Position numbers and translations under genes: made by a program. Shown piece by piece: positions 26,624 through 34,046 of a stretch of DNA of 64,000 bases (position 1 is its first letter; each line of letters starts with the position of its first letter). The notes beneath the pieces are model-generated. The model worked only from the letters and a program-made list of their open reading frames with translations, was not told the DNA's origin and did no database searches. The stretch comes from an uncultured Rhizobium sp. GTDB lineage: Bacteria > Pseudomonadota > Alphaproteobacteria > Rhizobiales > Rhizobiaceae. Location: NCBI GenBank assembly GCA_945952315.1, contig CAMFIE010000007.1, positions 1 to 64,000 on the forward strand, given 5' to 3'.

Positions 26624-27918
26624 AACACATTCTCGAAGCCGAGCTGGTTTATGGGCGGTTGTTGCTGGTGGACCAGCCGCATCTGGTGGCGCGGTATAAC
26701 AAGGCGCTGAAGGGGTTCGGGCTGCCGGAGGTGGCGCTTTCGTCCTTCCATATCGATATGCTCGGCTTTTCTCCGGAGGTGGCCGAGGCGCTGGGGGATA
26801 TGGATTATCTCGATCCGGGCCGGGTGAACCGCCGCTTCATCATTCTGACGCCGGAGCAGGAAAACCTGCCGGTCGCCCATTCCAGTTTTTCGAACACCGC
26901 CGCCCTGATGCACCAGTTCTTCGAGGCGAACGCGCGGGCGCTGAATGCCGTCACCATCAAGGATGCGGTCTATGGCGAGATCGAGGATTCGGTCTCGGTT
27001 GTCGACAGTCTCGATGATCTGATCTCGATCAACGAGGTGCGCTTCCGCGTGCTCTCCGCCGATGATCTGCTCGGCAAGGCGGCGGAGTTGCGCCAGCTTC
27101 TTGACCGGCTGACAGCGGAAACCGACGTCTGGCGCGATGACGCGGCGCTCAACCGGATGGTGGAGCTGGCAAAGCTGACTGGCGATATCCGCCAGAATGC
27201 GCTGGTGCCCGATCAGCTGGTATTCCGGCACGAGGCCTTCTGGGCCAATCATTTCGGCGGCACCTATGTGTTTCTGGACGACAAGACCACCACGGTCATC
27301 TGCGCGCCGGATGCGCCGGGCTTCCGCCGGTCGAAGCCCTGGCAGGTGAGCTATATCCCCGCCGATGATCCCAAGCTGATCTTCGATTTTCTGGCAAAGA
27401 CCGGTCGCCTTGAATTGCCGCGCGGCAGCTGGGTGAGCGAGTCCGGCCTGATCGAGCATCGCCGCCGGATGGTGATCGAGAACATGGTCGCACGGCTGAC
27501 ACCGGATGCGGAACTCGACAAGACGGACAGCATCTGGCTTCAGACCTGGCTGCATCGCAACGCCGCCGCCGTGACCAAGGACGGGACCTATCCGTTTCTG
27601 ACCGACATGCTGCGCCAGCTGAAGGATGCCGGTGACATCAAGATCGACGCGATCGCGCCGAAGGAGCGCTTCCTTCTGGTGCGCGCCACGCCCGGCCACA
27701 AGGATGCCTGGCTGACGAACCGTCTGATTTCCGGTTTCGTGCCGCAGGATTATCTCTCGCGCTTCATCTTTGACCGCGAAGGCTTCTACAGCGTCTACGA
27801 GCAGTATAGCGATAATTTTCGCCGCCATGTTGTCTCGGTGCTGATGACTTCATATCTGAACAACAAGCGCGCCTTGCGCCAGAAACTCTTCGCAATGGGA
27901 GAACAGGACCATGCTTGA
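26620..27918 (+). CDS. unknown soluble protein (possibly DUF6638), fourth gene of the AAA+ operon
   Basis: A 432-residue protein starting at GTG 26620 inside the ATPase stop (GTGA). It begins MKHILEAELVYGRLLLVDQP. I believe such proteins are called DUF6638 in databases, but that is from memory. No signal peptide, membrane helix or catalytic motif is evident; acidic and basic residues are mixed, and ISINEVRFRVLSADDL in the middle could be a strand-helix unit. The gene overlaps the following DUF2333 gene by 8 bp. The tight coupling on both sides implies a fixed stoichiometric partner of the ATPase. Confidence 0.78.
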   Translation: MKHILEAELVYGRLLLVDQPHLVARYNKALKGFGLPEVALSSFHIDMLGFSPEVAEALGDMDYLDPGRVNRRFIILTPEQENLPVAHSSFSNTAALMHQFFEANARALNAVTIKDAVYGEIEDSVSVVDSLDDLISINEVRFRVLSADDLLGKAAELRQLLDRLTAETDVWRDDAALNRMVELAKLTGDIRQNALVPDQLVFRHEAFWANHFGGTYVFLDDKTTTVICAPDAPGFRRSKPWQVSYIPADDPKLIFDFLAKTGRLELPRGSWVSESGLIEHRRRMVIENMVARLTPDAELDKTDSIWLQTWLHRNAAAVTKDGTYPFLTDMLRQLKDAGDIKIDAIAPKERFLLVRATPGHKDAWLTNRLISGFVPQDYLSRFIFDREGFYSVYEQYSDNFRRHVVSVLMTSYLNNKRALRQKLFAMGEQDHA

Positions 27919-29029
27919 CCCGATCATCGCCTTTTTTGAAAGGATCTTCCGCGCGATCGGACGCGGATTCGGGCTGGTTATTGCCTGGCTGCTCTGGCCG
28001 TTTCTTGCCGCCCATGGCTGGTATGTGAACCGCAGCTGGCTGGTGCGTGGTCCGATTGCCGCCTTCCTGATCCTGCTGGTGGCCATGTATGGCTATTTCA
28101 TCGTGCAGACGCAGATCTGGAGCGGGTTCGATCCGAACTTCATCGACAAGTACAAGCTGTCAGAGCGGCACCTGTCCGCCGGTCTGGAAAAGCCGGTGAC
28201 CGCCAACGGCCCGAAGACCTGCCAGCGCTCGGCCATCGTCGATGTGGTTGTCGATCTCACCGATCAGAACGTCAACCAGAATGCGTGGATTTCCTCCATG
28301 CTGCTCTACAAGGCGGGCCTGTTCGGCACGGATTGGGACCATACCCCGTTTCTCGACAACAAGGCCTCCTTCCAGCGCGGCGTGAACGAGGCGGTGCGCC
28401 GCACGACCGTCGAGCTCGTCGATACGCTGGTGCGTATGCGGGGCACCTCGGCCATCAACAATAACCTGCAGAGCGCGCGCTCGAAGATGCAGTATGACGA
28501 GGGCAACTGGTATTTTGGCCTCACCCCGTTCGGCCCGCTCACCCCGACGCCGGCGCAGTATCGCGCCGCCATCAGCGATCTTCAGACCTTCAATGACGAA
28601 CTGGAGAACTGCACGGCGACCTTTGATACCCGCGCCGATAATCTTCTGACCTTCGTCGACCGTGTGGCAGGCTCGATCGGCAGCACGTCCGCGCTGCTGC
28701 GCGAGCGCGCCGAAAAGCATGCCAATGGCTGGTTCGATACCCGCGCGGATGACCGCTTCTGGTTCGCCTATGGCCAGCTCTATGGCTACTATGCCGTTCT
28801 GAGCGCGGTGCGGGCCGATTTCGACCAGGTGATCCTCGAGCGCAACCTGGCGCCGATCTGGGGTGAAACCCTGAAGCAGTTCCAGTCGGCGCTCCGGGTT
28901 CAGCCGGCCATCATCTCGAACGGACGCGAGGATGGCTGGATCATGCCGAACCATCTGGCGACCATGGGCTTCTATATTCTGCGCGTGCGCTCCAATCTCG
29001 TGGAAATCCGCTCGATCATCGACCGGTAA
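27911..29029 (+). CDS. DUF2333 membrane-anchored protein, fifth gene of the AAA+ operon
   Basis: A 372-residue protein of the DUF2333 family (function unknown). The N terminus is amphipathic, then a hydrophobic stretch (about residues 20-34) and a clear membrane helix (about residues 47-65); the remainder is predicted periplasmic. Family strings include DNKASFQRGVNEAVRR, NWYFGLTPFGPLTPTPAQYR, RADNLL and WFDTRADDRFW. In gammaproteobacteria DUF2333 proteins, as I recall, are usually encoded alone. Here the protein gives the ATPase complex a membrane anchor and a periplasmic domain. It overlaps the previous gene by 8 bp; a LuxR gene converges 84 bp downstream. Confidence 0.85.
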   Translation: MLDPIIAFFERIFRAIGRGFGLVIAWLLWPFLAAHGWYVNRSWLVRGPIAAFLILLVAMYGYFIVQTQIWSGFDPNFIDKYKLSERHLSAGLEKPVTANGPKTCQRSAIVDVVVDLTDQNVNQNAWISSMLLYKAGLFGTDWDHTPFLDNKASFQRGVNEAVRRTTVELVDTLVRMRGTSAINNNLQSARSKMQYDEGNWYFGLTPFGPLTPTPAQYRAAISDLQTFNDELENCTATFDTRADNLLTFVDRVAGSIGSTSALLRERAEKHANGWFDTRADDRFWFAYGQLYGYYAVLSAVRADFDQVILERNLAPIWGETLKQFQSALRVQPAIISNGREDGWIMPNHLATMGFYILRVRSNLVEIRSIIDR

Positions 29030-29113
29030 GGCCGGGAAGCTTTCTCGGATAGCAGACATCGGAAAGGGCGGGTGCCTGGCAACCCGCCCTTTCCCTATCC
29101 TGCATCCGGATGA

Positions 29114-29836
29114 TCAGATGATGAGCTTCAGCCGAAGGGCCTTTGCCACAAGCTGGGTGCGGTTCACGCAATCCAGCTTGCGGATCGCATTGGTCAGATA
29201 GGCATTCACCGTGTGATCCGACAGCGAAAGGATCTGCCCGATCTCAACGGAGGTCTTGCCCTGAGAGGTCCAGCTCACCACCTCGAGTTCACGGGCGGAA
29301 AGGGCCGCATGGCTGCTCTCCCTGGTCTTCTGCAGGCGCTCGAACACATCAAGCGCGCTAAGGCAGAGGATCGAGAGCTCGTTGATATCCGTCTGGTTCA
29401 GCGGCTGGCGTGTGCCATCGAAACGCACCGCATAACGGTGACCATCGGCCAGATACTGGTTGAAGATCGTGCCGCCGGTAATCGCATGGCGCTCGAACGC
29501 GGCACACAATTCGGTCACGGTCGCCTTGATGCTCGACTTTCGCAGCTCTTCCACCGTCCAGGAGAAGGGCATAAGCGACTTGCGAAGCCGCTCGGCAAGC
29601 GGGCAGCTGGGCAAAAGCTGGTTGCGGTCAATATCGCGCAGAAGAGACGTCGGCAGGGTTGATTCGTGCACCAGAGGTGCCAGCGTCCTGTCCTGCTCCT
29701 GCGGCACGCGGATCAGCGAAACATGCTCATAACCGAACATTTCCCGCATCGTGTTCAGAGCCAGCTTCAACCCGTCACGGGTCTTCACAGCCCTCAATTC
29801 TCCATCGAGCAAGGCTTGGCGTCCGGTATTGATCAT
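29114..29836 (-). CDS. LuxR-family regulator with autoinducer-domain-like N terminus
   Basis: A 240-residue regulator: an N-terminal autoinducer-binding-like domain (about residues 15-165) and a C-terminal LuxR HTH (LSARELEVVSWTSQGKTSVE, then SDHTVNAYLTNAIRKLDCVN). The N domain keeps FSW near residue 97, but the Trp-Tyr...Asp-Pro pattern used to bind acyl-homoserine lactones is replaced by RDIDRNQLLPSCPL. It may therefore bind something else or nothing, like VisN/VisR-type solos. No luxI is in the window. ATG 29836 follows AGGA. It converges on the AAA+ operon. Confidence 0.85.
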   Translation of the reverse strand: MINTGRQALLDGELRAVKTRDGLKLALNTMREMFGYEHVSLIRVPQEQDRTLAPLVHESTLPTSLLRDIDRNQLLPSCPLAERLRKSLMPFSWTVEELRKSSIKATVTELCAAFERHAITGGTIFNQYLADGHRYAVRFDGTRQPLNQTDINELSILCLSALDVFERLQKTRESSHAALSARELEVVSWTSQGKTSVEIGQILSLSDHTVNAYLTNAIRKLDCVNRTQLVAKALRLKLII

Positions 29837-30023
29837 AACGTGTTTCCTGCGCTGGTTTTGGGTTCAGGGACCCTCAGGCGCATCACTTAATCGTTTTTAT
29901 ATAGCTATATTGAGCGGGTTGAGCGAATTTAAGACGCAAACTCAACGGTTTGCAATGACAAAGATTGCAGGTACTTATGATAAAAATCTAAAACCCGTGC
30001 AATGCCAATCGGCTATTTGCCTC

Positions 30024-30485
30024 TTATACGGGCAGTAAGGCCGTGCCCTTGACCTCTTCCATCACGGCATAGGTATGCGTTTCGCGCACGCCGGGGAGGG
30101 GGAGAATCACTTCGGACAGGAACTGGCGATAGGCTTCCATGCCCGCGACCCGCGCCTTGACCAGATAGTCAAAACCGCCCGCGATCATGTGGCATTCCAT
30201 CACATCATCGCTGCGCTTGACGGCAGCGTTGAAGCTGTCGAACACATCGGGCGTGGTGCGGTCGAGTTTCACTTCGACAAAAACCAGCAGGTTTCGCCCC
30301 AGCTTTTCAGGGGAAAGTATGGCCATGTAGCCGGTGATGTATCCGTCGCGCGTGAGCCGCTTCACGCGCTCGGCCGTGGCGGTGGGCGACAGGTTAACCC
30401 GTTCCGAAAGCTCGATATTCGACAGACGGCCCTCCTTCTGCAAGGCGCGGAGGATTTTGCGGTCCAGCCTGTCGAGTTCTTTCAT
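30024..30485 (-). CDS. Lrp/AsnC family transcriptional regulator
   Basis: A 153-residue regulator with an N-terminal winged HTH (LDRKILRALQKEGRLSNIEL, then SPTATAERVKRL) and a C-terminal RAM ligand-binding domain (VFVEVKLDRTTPDVFDSF, VMECHMIAGGFDYLVKARV, LPGVRETHTYAVMEEVKG). The effector is probably an amino acid. ATG 30485 has GGGGTG nine bases upstream; GTG 30497 is an alternative that adds four residues but has no ribosome site. The target gene is not apparent from the neighbourhood. Confidence 0.9.
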   Translation of the reverse strand: MKELDRLDRKILRALQKEGRLSNIELSERVNLSPTATAERVKRLTRDGYITGYMAILSPEKLGRNLLVFVEVKLDRTTPDVFDSFNAAVKRSDDVMECHMIAGGFDYLVKARVAGMEAYRQFLSEVILPLPGVRETHTYAVMEEVKGTALLPV

Positions 30486-30584
30486 TTTCTGCGGCACCCC
30501 GGAAAGAATTTAGCGTTTACAACGGTAGTTCTGGCGAAAAACCGACGGAAAATCAAGTCGCTTTTGGGCGCTCGGCCGCAGCCT

Positions 30585-31103
30585 TCACAGCTGCTTCTTC
30601 TTCGCCATGATCTTTTCCAGCACGCCAAGCATGACGGCGGACACCACGAAGGCGAGATGGATGATCGTATACCACATCAGCTTGTTGTCGCTATACTGAT
30701 TGGCATTGAGGAAGATCTGCAGCAGGTGAATGGAGGAAATCGCGACAATCGAGGATGCGACCTTGATCTTGAGCGAACCTGCGTCAAGCTTGCCCAGAAA
30801 CGACACTTCTGCCTCGCCATCCTCGTCCGTTCCGGATTCGAAGCGGCTGACGAAATTCTCGTAGCCGGAAATCATCACCATCACGATCAGGCTCGCCACC
30901 AGCGCCGCATCGATAAGGCCCAGCATGGCGAGAATCATCTGCGATTCATCCAGCACGAACACATTCACCGCGACCTTGTAGAATTTGTAGGCGAAGGACA
31001 GGCCATAGACCGCAAGTGCCGCGACCAATCCCAGATAGAAAACAACGAGCAACCACCGGCTCGACAGAATGATGCGTTCGATCAGCTGTTCCATCTGTTT
31101 CAT
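30585..31103 (-). CDS. YqhA family (UPF0114) membrane protein
   Basis: A 172-residue integral membrane protein with four hydrophobic segments (about residues 15-37, 55-80, 110-130 and 140-160). The strings ERIILSSRWLLVVFYLGL and SLIVMVMISGYENFVSRFE mark the YqhA/UPF0114 family; KIKVASSIVAISSIHLLQ follows. The function is unknown in any species. ATG 31103 follows GGGGA; a longer upstream frame has no ribosome site. It is divergent from fhs, with 290 bp between that must contain both promoters; no other gene is seen there. Confidence 0.85.
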   Translation of the reverse strand: MKQMEQLIERIILSSRWLLVVFYLGLVAALAVYGLSFAYKFYKVAVNVFVLDESQMILAMLGLIDAALVASLIVMVMISGYENFVSRFESGTDEDGEAEVSFLGKLDAGSLKIKVASSIVAISSIHLLQIFLNANQYSDNKLMWYTIIHLAFVVSAVMLGVLEKIMAKKKQL

Positions 31104-31393
31104 GATGAATTCCCCGCCATTGGACATGCAGCCCGTGCCATGCCATGACAGAGCGAAGCGCGCAAGGCAGTCGAAAATTCCGTGCCTCGCCCATCTTTTT
31201 TGTTTATTCCAGTGAAGAAACAAATTATACCCTCAGGCATGATGCCGGAAGACGGTCGAAAAATGGGAGCGGGGGCGATTATGTCGCAATTGGCCAACAA
31301 GGTGGCTGAACCCGGCGTGGATTTCGATTGGATTTGCGGCTCTATTGCCCCACCTTGTCACCCCACCGATTTTGCCCAGGGAGCGAAACACAT

Positions 31394-33073
31394 ATGGCAG
31401 AAGTAAAGTCTGATATCGAAATCGCGCGCGCCGCGAAAAAGAAGCCGATCATGGAAATCGGCGCAAAGCTCGGCATTCCTTCCGAGCATCTTCTGCCCTA
31501 CGGCCATGACAAGGCGAAGATTTCCGCCGATTTCATCGCGCAGCAGAAGGGCAAGAAGAACGGCAAGCTCGTTCTCGTGACGGCAATCAACCCGACGCCT
31601 GCCGGTGAAGGCAAGACCACGACCACCGTTGGTCTCGGTGACGGGCTGAACCGCATCGGCAAGAAGGCCGTGATCTGCATCCGCGAAGCATCGCTCGGCC
31701 CGTGCTTCGGCGTCAAGGGTGGTGCGGCTGGCGGCGGTTACGCCCAGGTCGTTCCGATGGAAGACATGAACCTGCACTTCACGGGTGACTTCCACGCCAT
31801 CACCTCTGCCCACAACCTGCTGGCTGCGCTCATCGACAACCACATCTACTGGGGCAACGAACAGAACATCGACATCCGCCGCATCGCATGGCGCCGCGTG
31901 ATGGACATGAACGACCGCGCGCTGCGCGAAATCGTCTGCTCGCTCGGCGGCGTGGCCAACGGCTATCCGCGCGAGGCCGGCTTCGACATCACCGTTGCTT
32001 CCGAAGTGATGGCGATCCTCTGCCTTTCCAACGACCTGAAGGATCTGGAAAAGCGCCTCGGCAGCATCATCATCGGCTACCGCCGCGACAAGACCCCGGT
32101 CTTCGCCCGCGACATCAAGGCCGATGGCGCCATGACCGTTCTGCTCAAGGACGCCATGCAGCCGAACCTCGTGCAGACCCTGGAACACAACCCGGCCTTC
32201 GTGCATGGCGGTCCGTTCGCCAACATCGCGCATGGCTGCAACTCGGTCGTTGCCACCACCACCGCGCTGAAGCTTGGTGAATATGTGGTCACCGAAGCCG
32301 GTTTCGGTGCCGACCTTGGCGCCGAGAAGTTCTTCGACATCAAGTGCCGCAAGGCTGGCCTGTCTCCGGACGTGGCCGTGATCGTCGCGACCGCCCGCGC
32401 CATGAAGATGAACGGCGGCGTGAAGAAGGAAGACCTCGGCAAGGAAAACATCGATGCCGTGAAGAAGGGCTGCGCCAACCTTGGCCGCCACATCCAGAAC
32501 GTCAAGAAGTTCGGCGTGCCGGTCGTTGTCGGCATCAACCACTTCTTCTCGGATACGGATGGCGAAATCCAGGCGATCAAGGATTATGTCGCAACGCTCG
32601 GCGCCGAAGCCATTCTCTGCAAGCACTGGGCGCTCGGCTCCGCCGGTATCGAAGACCTCGCCAAGAAGGTGGTCGAGCTGGCTGAATCCGGCCAGGCACA
32701 GTTTGCACCGCTCTATCCGGATGAAATGCCGCTGTTCGAGAAGATCGAGACCATCGCGAAGTCCATCTACCATGCCGGTGACGTGATTGCCGACAAGTCG
32801 GTGCGCGACCAGCTGCGTTCGTGGGAAGAGCAGGGCTACGGCAACCTGCCGATCTGCATGGCCAAGACCCAGTACTCCTTCTCGACCGACCCGAACCTGC
32901 GCGGTGCGCCGTCGGGCCACACGGTTCCGGTGCGTGAAGTCCGCCTCTCCGCAGGCGCCGGCTTCATTGTCGTCATCACCGGCGAGATCATGACCATGCC
33001 GGGCCTGCCGAAGGTTCCGTCCTCGGAAAAGATCTATCTCAACGAACAGGGCTATATCGAAGGCCTGTTCTGA
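31394..33073 (+). CDS. fhs: formate-tetrahydrofolate ligase
   Basis: ATP-dependent ligase making 10-formyl-tetrahydrofolate from formate and THF, 559 residues, full length for Fhs. It shows [20 protein letters not shown] with the P-loop-like nucleotide site (about residues 60-79), [38 protein letters not shown] and [16 protein letters not shown] 31394 has GGGAG eleven bases upstream; a longer in-frame start at 31328 is not supported. It is highly codon-biased with few rare codons, suggesting strong expression. It ends in a strong terminator, so is monocistronic. Confidence 0.97.
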   Translation: MAEVKSDIEIARAAKKKPIMEIGAKLGIPSEHLLPYGHDKAKISADFIAQQKGKKNGKLVLVTAINPTPAGEGKTTTTVGLGDGLNRIGKKAVICIREASLGPCFGVKGGAAGGGYAQVVPMEDMNLHFTGDFHAITSAHNLLAALIDNHIYWGNEQNIDIRRIAWRRVMDMNDRALREIVCSLGGVANGYPREAGFDITVASEVMAILCLSNDLKDLEKRLGSIIIGYRRDKTPVFARDIKADGAMTVLLKDAMQPNLVQTLEHNPAFVHGGPFANIAHGCNSVVATTTALKLGEYVVTEAGFGADLGAEKFFDIKCRKAGLSPDVAVIVATARAMKMNGGVKKEDLGKENIDAVKKGCANLGRHIQNVKKFGVPVVVGINHFFSDTDGEIQAIKDYVATLGAEAILCKHWALGSAGIEDLAKKVVELAESGQAQFAPLYPDEMPLFEKIETIAKSIYHAGDVIADKSVRDQLRSWEEQGYGNLPICMAKTQYSFSTDPNLRGAPSGHTVPVREVRLSAGAGFIVVITGEIMTMPGLPKVPSSEKIYLNEQGYIEGLF

Positions 33074-33099
33074 GAACCGGCTTCACAGCTCGAGACGAA

Positions 33100-33130
33100 A
33101 ACCCGGCGCAGCAATGCGCCGGGTTTTTCT
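33100..33130 (+). terminator. intrinsic terminator after fhs
   Basis: AACCCGGCGCA (33100-33110) pairs perfectly with TGCGCCGGGTT (33115-33125) around GCAA, followed by TTTCT and more Ts. Confidence 0.93.
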
Positions 33131-33201
33131 TTTGAAGCAATAAAAAATAATATACTCATGTGGCGTGATGATCTGGAAAAACCTATCCGGTTAGGTTATT
33201 G

Positions 33202-33450
33202 ATGATTTCTGTTTTGCGCAGCCATGGTTTTCGCTTCGTGATCTATTCGAATGATCATCAGCCTGCGCATGTGCATGTGATCGGCAGGGGCGAGGCCAAG
33301 ATCAATCTGGCCGGTGAAGATGGCAGGCCCGAGCTTGTCTGGGCAAAGGGCATGTCACGGGCAGATATTCGCCTTGCCTACGGGTTGGTTGAAGAGCATC
33401 GGCTGAAATTGCTGGCGAAGTGGATAGAGATGCATGGCGCAATTGACTGA
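33202..33450 (+). CDS. DUF4160 protein, toxin-like partner
   Basis: An 82-residue protein of the DUF4160 family: LRSHGFRFVIYSNDHQPAHV followed by VHVIGRGEAKINL. The PxHxHVxG pattern is diagnostic. It overlaps the DUF2442 gene by 17 bp, a conserved pairing regarded as a putative toxin-antitoxin module. ATG 33202 is preferred to the adjoining TTG 33199; AGG lies nine bases upstream. The function is unproven. Confidence 0.8.
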   Translation: MISVLRSHGFRFVIYSNDHQPAHVHVIGRGEAKINLAGEDGRPELVWAKGMSRADIRLAYGLVEEHRLKLLAKWIEMHGAID

Positions 33451-33832
33451 TGCGGAAATCGAGAGAGCGGTTCGCCGCGGAGCGCGCGCCAGCCGAAACG
33501 AACCGCGTGCCGTGCGCGTTGTTTACGATGCAGCGTCGGCGGAGGTGTTGATTTCTTTGCAGAATGGCTGCCGGTTTTCTTTTCCGGCTCCTCTGGTGCA
33601 GGAATTGCGCAATGTTCCCGCTGACGCGCTTCTTTCCGTTGAAGTGGTTGGAACCGGAACAGGTATCCATTTTCCGGCACTTGACGTGGATTTGTCGGTC
33701 GAGGGCCTGATGCTCGGGCTGTTCGGAACCCGTACAGCCGCTGCCCGTCTGGCTGGCATGGCCACATCGCCCGCCAAAGCCAATGCCTCCCGGCAGAATG
33801 GCCGGAAGGGTGGCAGGCCCAAAAAGTCGTGA
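33434..33832 (+). CDS. DUF2442 protein, antitoxin-like partner
   Basis: A 132-residue protein with a central DUF2442-like domain (VYDAASAEVLISLQNGCRFS, about residues 29-48) and DVDLSVEGLMLGLFGTRTAA near residue 85. The C-terminal tail NASRQNGRKGGRPKKS is basic and possibly nucleic-acid binding. It overlaps the DUF4160 gene in a two-gene unit inserted between fhs and the trp leader. Antitoxin function is inferred only from the pairing. Confidence 0.78.
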   Translation: MAQLTDAEIERAVRRGARASRNEPRAVRVVYDAASAEVLISLQNGCRFSFPAPLVQELRNVPADALLSVEVVGTGTGIHFPALDVDLSVEGLMLGLFGTRTAAARLAGMATSPAKANASRQNGRKGGRPKKS

Positions 33833-33839
33833 AGCGGCC

Positions 33840-33868
33840 TTGCGTCGCGGCAAAACTGCCGCTAACAC
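33840..33868 (+). promoter_or_regulatory. predicted trpL promoter (leaderless)
   Basis: TTGCGT (33840-33845) and TAACAC (33863-33868) are separated by 17 bp. The trpL ATG begins only 8 bp after the -10 element, so transcription should start at or next to the A of the ATG. This matches the leaderless trpL mRNA known from Sinorhizobium meliloti. Confidence 0.6.
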
Positions 33869-33876
33869 TTCTCTCC

Positions 33877-33924
33877 ATGAACACGTCCTTGAACATGAAT
33901 GCAATCTGGTGGTGGGCAGCCTGA
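33877..33924 (+). CDS. trpL: trp operon leader peptide
   Basis: A 15-codon ORF encoding MNTSLNMNAIWWWAA, with three consecutive Trp codons (33907-33915) and a stop immediately before the attenuator. When charged tRNA-Trp is scarce, a ribosome should stall at the Trp codons and permit the antiterminator. No Shine-Dalgarno precedes it; the predicted transcription start coincides with the ATG. In S. meliloti the corresponding peptide and the attenuated RNA also act in trans on other mRNAs, which may apply here. Confidence 0.92.
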   Translation: MNTSLNMNAIWWWAA

Positions 33925-33926
33925 AC

Positions 33927-33997
33927 GGCGGCCTTGACCAGTCATGTCCATTAGGATGAAAGACCAAGCCGCCCGAAGAGATCGAGGCGGCTTTTTT
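33927..33997 (+). promoter_or_regulatory. trp attenuator: antiterminator and terminator
   Basis: Terminator: AAGCCGCC (33966-33973) pairs with GGCGGCTT (33986-33993), then TTTTT. Competing antiterminator: GGCGGC (33927-33932), just after the trpL stop, can pair with GCCGCC (33968-33973) and is extended by TTG/CAA. The two structures are mutually exclusive, as transcription attenuation requires. Confidence 0.88.
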
Positions 33998-34046
33998 GTT
34001 ATGCGCCGCGTCGAGTTTCGGGCACAGACGAAGGGGAATGAACAGC

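Noticed and set aside
31358-32920. A 520-codon minus-strand frame opposite fhs
   Set aside because: fhs is unmistakable. The antisense frame only reflects its codon bias.
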